Positions 6,953 through 12,998 of a stretch of 12,998 nucleotides of DNA are shown here, one piece after another; position 1 is the first letter of the stretch; every line of letters begins with the position of its first letter. The DNA comes from JBJXDT01 sp046153505 (GTDB lineage: Bacteria; Pseudomonadota; Gammaproteobacteria; Burkholderiales; Methylophilaceae), in the NCBI GenBank assembly GCA_046153505.1, contig JBJXDT010000009.1, positions 1 through 12,998 of the forward strand. Reading direction: 5' to 3'. Made by a program: the position numbers and the translations under genes. The notes beneath the pieces were generated by a model. That model had not been told where the DNA came from. It did not search any database and saw nothing but the letters and a program-made list of their open reading frames with translations.

Positions 6953-8323
6953 TTATGAGTAACTGTTTTGCACGCGACTTGCCATTCGCTTTAAAAGTTG
7001 CATGGCGACGCGCGGCTCGTCTACCAGCATGGTATCAATATTTTCTGCATAAATCACAATAATCCTAGCTTCATCTGAAGCCACGATAGCATTTGCCGTT
7101 GTAGGTTTTTGCGTGAGAATTGCCATCTCGCCAAAATAATCGTCAGTTTTTAGTTGACGAACAATTTTATCACCATTGGTTAAATTTACCTCGCCATCTA
7201 CCAGATAATATAGGTTGCGCTCTGTGTTTCCTCGCTCAAAAATGTATTCGCCTTGGTGTAAAACAAGGCCATAGCGCTGCATTAGTGTTTCAATGTAATT
7301 TGCCTTATTTGGCGCGTCGTCAAACAAATCTTTCAGCAAAAGTACATCTTTTCTGCGTAGCGTGGCAATCAGCTCGGAGCCCAATAAAAACACGGCAAAG
7401 TTGAGATAAAGCCAGGTGATGGAAACAAACATATTCTTCATGCTGCCAAATACGGCACCGTAATTTTGGTTGAGTGATAAAAACAATCCAAATGCAGGGC
7501 GCATAAGCAACCACAGCAGGGCGGTGAGTGCAGCACCGGCCAGCAAATGCACAAAAGCAATACGCATAGGAAAAAATATTTTGTAAAACATACCTATTAA
7601 TAGTGTGGTGACAATAAGCGTGATAGTGCCGCCTACCATGCTTAATTGCGCGTTAGATAAGTGCGCGGCTAAAAAGCGCACAGCTTTTTCGACGACAAAA
7701 CCTGCAGAAGTGAAAATAAAAAATAACAGTAAAATGCCCAAAACAGAAAGCACATCTTTTAATTTACGTTTGATAAACGAGGGCGCTTCGGTGGTAGATG
7801 CAATGGTATAAAAAGAAGCGCGCATTGCGCTGGCGAGCGGTGTAATTGTCCAAAGTAACACAAATATACCCAAGGCGCCCCAAGCTGCCTTCGTTTGCGA
7901 GGCGCCATAAACTTCCACCATAATTTTGCTACTGAACTCAGGCATGATATTGCCAGTGATAATTGCCAGTTTAACGATGGCGTAATTAGAAGACACGATT
8001 AAATGACTAAGCAAAAAAAACATCAACAACATCAAAGGAATAAGCGCAAATAACGCATAAAACGACAGTGATGCGGATAGGCTCATGATGTTGTGCCTTG
8101 CAAACCCAGCCCAAGTTTCGCGCAACACAAGCAGGGGCGTGGCATACTCCTGCTTTGCGTAGGCCTGCAAAGGTTTGTTGATTGCAGGATGCTGCGCCAA
8201 GTTTTTAAGCTTAGTGTTTTTTAACTTTGGGTTTTGTGGGACTTCAGCCAATTTGCTTAAACTTCTCTGTGGCCGCAACCAAAGCTGACATAATGCCCGT
8301 TTCCATCGCCGAATGACCAGCAT
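6953..8323 (-). CDS. YihY/BrkB-family membrane protein fused to a cyclic-nucleotide-binding-like domain
   Basis: A 456-residue inner-membrane protein of unknown function. Residues about 62-325 form the YihY/BrkB domain, with six hydrophobic segments (near 83-110, 146-167, 190-212, 228-250, 255-282, 297-322) and the conserved SASLSFYALFALIPL and NYGAVFGSMKN stretches. BrkB was once called a ribonuclease (RNase BN), but that naming is not supported. The C-terminal 340-450 is a Crp-like beta-roll, with LHQGEYIFERGN, YYLVDGEV and FGEMAILTQKPTTANA. The Arg that normally follows Pro in the phosphate-binding cassette is Thr408, so classical cAMP binding is doubtful. The start is uncertain. The ATG at 8323 overlaps pip by 80 bases and has no clear Shine-Dalgarno; a TTG at 8251 overlaps by only 8 bases, with GAGAAG ten bases upstream. 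The next ATG (residue 80) would cut into the domain. Confidence 0.8.
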   Translation of the reverse strand: MLVIRRWKRALCQLWLRPQRSLSKLAEVPQNPKLKNTKLKNLAQHPAINKPLQAYAKQEYATPLLVLRETWAGFARHNIMSLSASLSFYALFALIPLMLLMFFLLSHLIVSSNYAIVKLAIITGNIMPEFSSKIMVEVYGASQTKAAWGALGIFVLLWTITPLASAMRASFYTIASTTEAPSFIKRKLKDVLSVLGILLLFFIFTSAGFVVEKAVRFLAAHLSNAQLSMVGGTITLIVTTLLIGMFYKIFFPMRIAFVHLLAGAALTALLWLLMRPAFGLFLSLNQNYGAVFGSMKNMFVSITWLYLNFAVFLLGSELIATLRRKDVLLLKDLFDDAPNKANYIETLMQRYGLVLHQGEYIFERGNTERNLYYLVDGEVNLTNGDKIVRQLKTDDYFGEMAILTQKPTTANAIVASDEARIIVIYAENIDTMLVDEPRVAMQLLKRMASRVQNSYS

Positions 8324-9221
8324 CTGGCACCATAATTAACTCGGCATGAGGCATGCTGCGAGACAATAACCATGCGGTCTCTGGCGGGCATACCATATCG
8401 TAACGACCTTGCACAATGATTGTTGGAATATGCGATAACTTTGCTACCTGTTTCAATATTGCCTCGCCATCTACAAAACAGTGTTGCTGAATATAGTGGA
8501 TTTGTACCCGCGCCCGCGCCACTTCGGTATCGCTAGCAATTGTAGATGAGTTAACATTATTGGCGGCAGTGTTGTTAGCATTTAAAGGTATAAGGCGCAA
8601 AATCGAACCTTCAAACGCATTCCAGCGTTCCGCAGCAGCTTGGTTAATTTTGGCATCGGCGGAGAAAATGCGCTTTTCATAAGCAATGAGTAAATTATTA
8701 CGTTCATTTTCTGGCAAATAATCCAATAGTGTTTGCCATACCTCTGGGAAAAATAGCTTCACCTCTCCTAAAAACCAATCTAGCTCGTTTGGGCGACTTA
8801 AAAATATACCGCGTAATATAAGTGTAGTCACACGATTCATATGCTTTATGGCATAAGCTAATGCCAGCGTACTACCCCAAGAGCCGCCAAATACGTGCCA
8901 TTTGGCAATGCCCAAATGCTCACGCAGGCGCTCTAAATCTGCTATTAAGTCTTCAGTGGTATTTTCTTCTACCTCACCTTGCGGTTTACTGCGGCCACAG
9001 CCGCGCTGGTCAATTAAGATAATGCGGTAGTGACCAGGGTCAAAAAATCGCCGCTGACCTGGGTTGCAACCGCTGCCTGGCCCACCATGCAAAAATATGA
9101 CAGGCGCGCCCTCGGGGTTGCCGCATAACTCATAATAAACGTTATGAATATCCCCAACTTTTAGCCAGTTTGTTTCGAAAGGTTCTATTTCAGGATACAA
9201 ATTGTAAGTGACTTGACACAT
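8244..9221 (-). CDS. pip: proline iminopeptidase (alpha/beta hydrolase, peptidase S33)
   Basis: A 325-residue cytoplasmic enzyme that removes N-terminal proline from peptides. Visible: the oxyanion motif HGGPG (45-49), DQRGCGRS (71-78), the nucleophile elbow GGSWGS with Ser114, Asp275 in GRYDMVCPP and His303 in PDAGHS, giving a complete Ser-Asp-His triad. The length and the strings HGGPGSGCNPGQRRFFDP and DQRGCGRSKP are typical of bacterial Pip. No signal peptide is present. There is no strong Shine-Dalgarno before the ATG. It is the first gene of a three-gene minus-strand unit and is divergent from xoxF. Residues 215-232 form a low-complexity Asn/Ser/Thr insertion (NANNTAANNVNSSTIAS) in the cap region, which is unusual but leaves the core intact. 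Confidence 0.9.
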   Translation of the reverse strand: MCQVTYNLYPEIEPFETNWLKVGDIHNVYYELCGNPEGAPVIFLHGGPGSGCNPGQRRFFDPGHYRIILIDQRGCGRSKPQGEVEENTTEDLIADLERLREHLGIAKWHVFGGSWGSTLALAYAIKHMNRVTTLILRGIFLSRPNELDWFLGEVKLFFPEVWQTLLDYLPENERNNLLIAYEKRIFSADAKINQAAAERWNAFEGSILRLIPLNANNTAANNVNSSTIASDTEVARARVQIHYIQQHCFVDGEAILKQVAKLSHIPTIIVQGRYDMVCPPETAWLLSRSMPHAELIMVPDAGHSAMETGIMSALVAATEKFKQIG

Positions 9222-9277
9222 TATTAGCGTAAGGCTTTCTAATTGATTTTATTGAACTTTTTATTTTTTACTAAAAA

Positions 9278-9307
9278 AATATAAACAAGACTGAAATATT
9301 TTTTCAA
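9278..9307 (-). promoter_or_regulatory. candidate sigma-70 promoter for the pip unit
   Basis: On the minus strand, TTGAAA (9307-9302) and TATATT (9283-9278) are separated by 18 bases. The predicted start near 9271 leaves a leader of about 50 bases before the pip ATG. The sequence is AT-rich, so this is a plausible match rather than proof. Confidence 0.45.
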
Positions 9308-9335
9308 TATTTGTTAATAAATTGTAACTAAAGTG

Positions 9336-9364
9336 TTGCAATTCAAATTTACTTGCATTATATT
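9336..9364 (+). promoter_or_regulatory. candidate sigma-70 promoter for xoxF
   Basis: TTGCAA (9336-9341), a 17-base spacer and TATATT (9359-9364) form the best -35/-10 pair in the pip-xoxF gap, with A/T-rich DNA upstream. Transcription would start near 9371, giving a leader of about 130 bases. That leader opens with the two inverted repeats listed next. Confidence 0.5.
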
Positions 9365-9371
9365 TCATTCC

Positions 9372-9403
9372 TCACATGAAAATGTGATGTAAAGCATGCT
9401 TTA
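9372..9403 (+). promoter_or_regulatory. two adjacent perfect inverted repeats in the xoxF leader
   Basis: TCACAT-GAAA-ATGTGA (9372-9387) is a perfect six-base-arm inverted repeat with a GNRA-type loop. Two bases later, TAAAGCATGCTTTA (9390-9403) is a perfect 14-base palindrome. They lie directly after the predicted -10 box. They could be operators for repression or activation of xoxF, or, for the first, a stabilising hairpin at the mRNA 5' end. The regulator is unknown. Confidence 0.45.
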
Positions 9404-9500
9404 AATTTGTACTAATAACTATATAGGTAATGCGGTTGTTAATGCAAAATTTGAGCGTGCTTATTTAAAAACCCTTAGTAATATAACTTTGGAGATCAAT

Positions 9501-11378
9501 ATGCAAGTTAATAAAATTAAGCTAGCTTTAGGCTTAGTTGCAGGTCTATCAGCGGCTATGCCAATGGTAGCATCAGCAGCTGCAGACCAAGAAGCAGCAA
9601 TCGCAAATGCAAACAACTGGGCTCACCCACGTGGTAACCACACGAACCAAGCTTACAGCACATTAGCGCAAATCAACAAAGGTAACGTAAAAAACCTTAA
9701 AGCAGCATGGACATTCGCTACTGGTGTAAACCGTGGTCACGAAGGCGCTCCATTGGTTATTGGTAACATGATGTATGTACATACAGCATTCCCAAACAAC
9801 GTATATGCTTTAGATTTAAACGACAACCAAAAAATCGCTTGGCAATATTTCCCTAAACAAGACCCATCAGTACAAGCTGTATTGTGCTGCGACAACGTTA
9901 ACCGTGGTCTTGGTTTCGGTGATGGCAAAATCTACTTGCAACAAAACGACGGTAACTTAGTTGCTTTGGACGCAAAAACAGGTGCTAAAGTATGGTCAAC
10001 ATTGGTAAACGATCCAAAAGTTGGCGCTACAAACACTAACGCACCACACGTAATTAAAGATAAAGTTTTAACAGGTTGTTCAGGTGCTGAGTTTGGTGTA
10101 CGTTGCTTTATCGCAGCATACAATGCTAAAGATGGTTCATTGGCATGGAAAGCTTACTCAACAGGTCCTGATGCTGAAGTGTTAATCGGCTCTGATTTCA
10201 ACTCTGCTAACCCACAATACAATGCTTTGTCAGTTTACAAAGACATCAATGGTGGTAACAAACAAGGCGGTTCTTTCGAAGCAATGAAAGCCGGCGAAAT
10301 CAAAATCGGTGAAAAAGAACTTGGTACACGTACATGGTTGAAACCTCAAGCTGTTAAAGATGGTTGGCAACATGGTGGTGGCTCTGTATGGGGCTGGTGG
10401 CCATATGATGCACGTACAAACTTAGTGTACTACGGTACAGGTAACCCATCTGTTTGGAACCCAGACGTACGTCCAGGCGACAACAAATGGTCTATGACTA
10501 TATTTGCACGTGATTTAGATTCAGGCGTTGCAAAATGGGGCTACCAAATGACTCCACACGATGAGTGGGATTATGATGGTATTAACGAAGTAATCTTGTT
10601 CGACAAAGGTGGCAAAACATACGCATGGCACCATGACCGTAACGGTTTTGCGTACACTTTCCAAGCTGGTAACGGTACATTAGTTGCTGCTGAAAAAGTA
10701 CACCCATTTGTTAACTGGGCTACTGGTATTGACATGAAAACTGGCGTTCCACAAAAAGTGGGCACAGCTTCAACTCACCAAGACTACAATGCTAAAGGTG
10801 TATGCCCAGCTGCATTGGGTACTAAAGACCAACAACCAGCTGCTTACTCACCAAAAACTGGTTTGATTTACACTCCACTAAACCACGTATGTATGACATA
10901 CGAGCCAGTTGAGTCTAAATACACTGCTGGTCAACCATGGGTTGGTGCTACTTTAACTATGTTTGCTGGTCCAGACGGCGTAATGGGTGGCTTCGGCGCT
11001 TATGATCCAATGACTAACAAAAAAGTTTGGTACAACAAAGAGAAATTCTCTGCTTGGGGTGGTGCTTTAACAACTGCTTCAAACTTGGTTTTCTACGGTA
11101 CTCTTGATCGTTGGTTCAAAGCTTTAGATGCACAATCAGGTAAAGAACTCTGGAAATTCCAAGTAGGTTCTGGCGTGATTGGTAATGCATTCACATACGG
11201 CCACGCTGGCAAACAACACGTTGGTGTGTTGTCTGGTATCGGTGGTTGGGCTGGTGTTGCAATGAACTTAGGTATGACTAACCCAACAGACGCTTTAGGT
11301 GCTGCTGGTGGTTATGCTGAGTTGACAAAATACAACGCTGCTCCTGGCGGCGGCGGTTTGACAGTGTTTGCACTTTAA
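9501..11378 (+). CDS. xoxF: XoxF-type lanthanide-dependent PQQ methanol dehydrogenase
   Basis: A 625-residue periplasmic quinoprotein that oxidises methanol, passing electrons to cytochrome cL. It has a signal peptide (1 to about 26, ending in VASA) and a beta-propeller with repeated W-docking stretches. Cys129-Cys130 forms the ring-type disulfide facing PQQ. Other ligands visible are Glu197, Asn315 in YYGTGNP, catalytic Asp357 and Arg380. DEWDYDGIN places Asp359 two residues after the catalytic Asp; this extra Asp marks XoxF, where calcium-type MxaF has Ala. Its character and host suggest the XoxF4 group, but this is inferred. An in-frame TTG at 9489 extends the reading frame by four codons. 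The ATG at 9501 is preferred because GGAG (9491-9494) sits six bases upstream and gives a normal signal peptide. Codon use is visibly biased (AAC, CCA, GGT) compared with its neighbours, as expected for a very highly expressed gene. Confidence 0.93.
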   Translation: MQVNKIKLALGLVAGLSAAMPMVASAAADQEAAIANANNWAHPRGNHTNQAYSTLAQINKGNVKNLKAAWTFATGVNRGHEGAPLVIGNMMYVHTAFPNNVYALDLNDNQKIAWQYFPKQDPSVQAVLCCDNVNRGLGFGDGKIYLQQNDGNLVALDAKTGAKVWSTLVNDPKVGATNTNAPHVIKDKVLTGCSGAEFGVRCFIAAYNAKDGSLAWKAYSTGPDAEVLIGSDFNSANPQYNALSVYKDINGGNKQGGSFEAMKAGEIKIGEKELGTRTWLKPQAVKDGWQHGGGSVWGWWPYDARTNLVYYGTGNPSVWNPDVRPGDNKWSMTIFARDLDSGVAKWGYQMTPHDEWDYDGINEVILFDKGGKTYAWHHDRNGFAYTFQAGNGTLVAAEKVHPFVNWATGIDMKTGVPQKVGTASTHQDYNAKGVCPAALGTKDQQPAAYSPKTGLIYTPLNHVCMTYEPVESKYTAGQPWVGATLTMFAGPDGVMGGFGAYDPMTNKKVWYNKEKFSAWGGALTTASNLVFYGTLDRWFKALDAQSGKELWKFQVGSGVIGNAFTYGHAGKQHVGVLSGIGGWAGVAMNLGMTNPTDALGAAGGYAELTKYNAAPGGGGLTVFAL

Positions 11379-11421
11379 TTAGTTGAAAAACTAGTTTTAG
11401 TTCTTAACATAAGCAAATTAG

Positions 11422-11449
11422 CACCCCACTTCGGTGGGGTGTTTTTTTA
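11422..11449 (+). terminator. strong intrinsic terminator after xoxF
   Basis: CACCCCAC (11422-11429) pairs perfectly with GTGGGGTG (11434-11441) around a TTCG loop, i.e. a C(UUCG)G hairpin, followed by seven T residues (11442-11448). This is a textbook rho-independent terminator 43 bases after the xoxF stop. It should make most xoxF transcript monocistronic, with lower expression of xoxJ and xoxG. Confidence 0.93.
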
Positions 11450-11520
11450 TATTAAACAAATAGTTAAATTAGATATACAGAGTAGTATCTCTAAAAATAG
11501 AAATTGGTTAGAATAGGCAG

Positions 11521-11549
11521 TTGTTGAAATTGCCAAGAACTTTTATTTT
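11521..11549 (+). promoter_or_regulatory. weak candidate promoter for xoxJ
   Basis: TTGTTG (11521-11526), a 17-base spacer and TATTTT (11544-11549) lie 60 bases before the xoxJ start. A separate promoter is expected because a strong terminator precedes it, but read-through is an alternative. The match is modest. Confidence 0.3.
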
Positions 11550-11608
11550 TAGTGACACTCTATGTAGGAGCACGGCAGAATAGTCGTGAATTTGATAAGG
11601 AACTTAAG

Positions 11609-12604
11609 ATGTTAAAACAAGTAAAAAAGCTGGGTCTAATCGCATGTTTGGCAATTACTGCAAATTTTGCATTGGCTGGGGACAGAGTAAAAGATGCTGA
11701 TATTCCAACACTAAATCCAGATGAAGGACGTGTTGGTGAGCAGGCGCGCGTGCCTAATTTTGATGAGTTTAAAGTCTGTGCAGACCCAGATAACATGCCT
11801 TATTCAAATGTAAAACACGAAGGTTTTGAAGACAAAATTGCAGAACTTTTGGCAAAAGATTTAGGCAAGCCGCTTACTTATAGTTATGCCTACAATCGTC
11901 AAGGTTTTTTAAGAAATACCATTAGCGCAAAGCGTTGCGACATTATCATTGGTGTCCCACCAGATTTTGATGCACTACGTACATCAAAACCATATTATCG
12001 TACTGGCCATGTATTTGTTTGGCGTAAAGATAGTAATTACAACATTACAAGCTGGGACTCACCAGATTTGAAAAAGGGTCTGATTGGTGTCATAGGTCAA
12101 AGCCCAGCTACAATACCAATGAATGACAAAGGCTTAATTGCGAATGCAAGACCTTACCGTATGCAACGGGACTTAAATTTACCACCTAGCTTTATGATTG
12201 ATGATTTAGCAAAAGGTGATATTGATGTTGCAATTGCTTGGGGCCCTATTGGTGGATACTTTGCGAAACAATCAAAAATACCAATGCAGGTCGTGCCAGT
12301 GCCTGAGTACGAAAACGAAGATGTAAAAGGAAAAGAGTATTGGAATATTTCTGTAGGTGTGCGAAAAGGTGACAAAGATCGAATGGCACAAATTCAAGCC
12401 GCGCTAGACCGCAACCAAGATAAAATCTTTAAAATTTTGGATGATTTTGGTGTCCCTCATGTGGCAGTTGTAGATGGTGACAGTGTTGAAAAAGTATATA
12501 GAGATGACATAAAACGCAAAAGTGCAGAACGTGGTACTAAAGCTCAAAAAGAAGATAAAGCTGTTGAAAGTAAAAGCAAAAATGGTGGTGACGGAACCGA
12601 TTAA
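11609..12604 (+). CDS. xoxJ: XoxJ periplasmic solute-binding-like protein of the methanol dehydrogenase module
   Basis: A 331-residue protein with a signal peptide (MLKQVKKLGLIACLAITANFALA, cleavage after residue 23). The mature part is of the periplasmic binding protein type 2 fold: VCADPDNMPYSN (56-67), GFEDKIAELLAKDLG, RQGFLRNTISAKRCDIIIGVP (98-117) and the GDIDVAIAWGP block are typical of MxaJ/XoxJ. XoxJ is thought to help activate or mature XoxF. Cys57 and Cys110 may form a disulfide. The C-terminal 39 residues are highly charged and Lys/Glu-rich, likely a disordered tail. The frame is open from a GTG at 11552, but the ATG at 11609 is preferred: AAGGA (11597-11601) is seven bases upstream, and the extra 19 residues would precede a perfect signal peptide. 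It lies between xoxF and xoxG on the same strand. Confidence 0.88.
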   Translation: MLKQVKKLGLIACLAITANFALAGDRVKDADIPTLNPDEGRVGEQARVPNFDEFKVCADPDNMPYSNVKHEGFEDKIAELLAKDLGKPLTYSYAYNRQGFLRNTISAKRCDIIIGVPPDFDALRTSKPYYRTGHVFVWRKDSNYNITSWDSPDLKKGLIGVIGQSPATIPMNDKGLIANARPYRMQRDLNLPPSFMIDDLAKGDIDVAIAWGPIGGYFAKQSKIPMQVVPVPEYENEDVKGKEYWNISVGVRKGDKDRMAQIQAALDRNQDKIFKILDDFGVPHVAVVDGDSVEKVYRDDIKRKSAERGTKAQKEDKAVESKSKNGGDGTD

Positions 12605-12756
12605 TTTGGGTAAAATGTTCAACTTATTTGTTGCAAGCATATTAAAAAACTGTGTCAACCAAATAAATAATTGTTCGTTAATTTTACATACGTAAGTTGA
12701 ATGCGTTTAGCATAAACATAACGTAGCTCATATTTAAGTACCTTAAGGGAGAAAAC

Positions 12757-12998
12757 ATGTTAGGCAATAAATTTTTAAAGTCAGCATTATTTGTTTCTAT
12801 GTTGGCATTCGCAGCACTTTCATTACAAGCAAACGCAGCATGTAATTTCGTATCTACAAAAGACGGTAGTGCATTTAAAATTAAAGCGACTGATACAGAT
12901 ACACCAGAAGCAAAAGAGTTCTTAGAAACTTGTAAAAACCCATACACTGCAAAATATGCAGCAGATGCAGAAGCTGCAAAAGCAGGAAAAAAAGTGCT
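12757..12998 (+). CDS. xoxG: XoxG cytochrome cL, 5' part (runs off the right edge)
   Basis: From the ATG at 12757 the reading frame stays open for 80 codons to the window end. A signal peptide (MLGNKFLKSALFVSMLAFAALSLQANA, about 27 residues) is followed by FKIKATDTDTPEAKEFLETCKNPY and then KAGKKVL. The D-TPE-K-FL-T-KNPY pattern is the conserved N-terminal part of MxaG/XoxG cytochromes, the electron acceptors of methanol dehydrogenase. The heme-binding CxxCH lies outside the window. The ribosome binding site AAGGGAG (12745-12751) is five bases before the ATG. Two cysteines (Cys29 right after the signal peptide, and Cys59 where relatives usually have Gly) could pair. Whether a small-subunit gene like mxaI follows cannot be seen. 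The 152-base gap before it contains a short hairpin, GTTTA-GCA-TAAAC (12705-12717), and no other clear feature. Confidence 0.85.
   Translation, partial: MLGNKFLKSALFVSMLAFAALSLQANAACNFVSTKDGSAFKIKATDTDTPEAKEFLETCKNPYTAKYAADAEAAKAGKKV

Noticed and set aside
9372..9387. Crp binding site in the xoxF leader
   Set aside because: The half-sites are in inverted order (TCACA first, TGTGA second) relative to the Crp consensus TGTGA-N6-TCACA.
9489..9500. Upstream TTG start for xoxF adding MEIN
   Set aside because: The GGAG ribosome binding site lies inside this extension, and the ATG at 9501 gives correct spacing and a normal signal peptide.
9501..11378. Calcium-type MxaF methanol dehydrogenase
   Set aside because: The motif DEWDYDG has Asp rather than Ala two residues after the catalytic Asp, which marks XoxF.
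11552..11608. Upstream GTG start for xoxJ adding 19 residues
   Set aside because: The extension precedes a complete signal peptide, and AAGGA is well placed for the ATG at 11609.
12832..12846. Lipoprotein lipobox before Cys29 of XoxG
   Set aside because: The residues before the Cys (N-A-A) lack the hydrophobic residue at -3, and the site fits ordinary signal peptidase I cleavage at ANA.
12404..12947. Minus-strand open frames across the xoxJ end and the xoxG start
   Set aside because: They are antisense to genes with signal peptides and conserved motifs; the xoxG frame explains this stretch.

Overview
The window looks like chromosomal DNA of an AT-rich betaproteobacterial methylotroph, most likely Methylophilaceae (Methylotenera-like). 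This rests on a XoxF-type methanol dehydrogenase in the order xoxF-xoxJ-xoxG, next to a Xanthomonas-type rpf signalling locus. The family assignment is inferred from protein character, not from a database search.

Left part (1-5182): a divergent pair followed by a complete DSF (diffusible signal factor) system. On the minus strand lie an atypical acyl carrier protein (49-324) and, one base after its stop, the first 15 codons of a beta-ketoacyl-ACP synthase (1-47). Divergent from these is rpfF (508-1419), a crotonase-fold DSF synthase with both catalytic glutamates. Convergent to rpfF, across a shared hairpin terminator, is rpfC (1478-3682), a membrane hybrid sensor kinase with HisKA, HATPase, REC and HPt domains. 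Upstream of rpfC on the same strand is rpfG (4112-5182), a REC/HD-GYP c-di-GMP phosphodiesterase. This matches the Xanthomonas order, with rpfG then rpfC facing rpfF. Here, however, rpfG and rpfC are separated by a 429-base non-coding stretch containing a hairpin and repeated motifs. A 7-mer, TTCGCCA, occurs four times in the three rpf intergenic regions.

Middle part (5426-9221): a minus-strand transcription unit of three tightly packed genes. They are a prolyl iminopeptidase (pip), a YihY/BrkB membrane protein fused to a cyclic-nucleotide-binding-like domain, and a TPR/2-oxoglutarate-Fe(II) oxygenase-like protein. A reasonable promoter lies at 9278-9307.

Right part (9501-12998): the lanthanide-type methanol oxidation genes on the plus strand. 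xoxF carries the extra lanthanide-coordinating Asp and is followed by a strong UUCG-loop terminator. xoxJ (periplasmic binding protein-like) comes next, then the 5' part of xoxG (cytochrome cL). The start of xoxF is better placed at the ATG at 9501 and that of xoxJ at the ATG at 11609, judged by ribosome binding sites and signal peptides. The predicted xoxF transcript begins with two adjacent perfect inverted repeats.

Taken together, the window joins a cell-density and c-di-GMP signalling locus with a central methanol oxidation module. Nothing in the sequence proves a regulatory link between them. No tRNA, rRNA, CRISPR array, insertion sequence or phage gene was seen.
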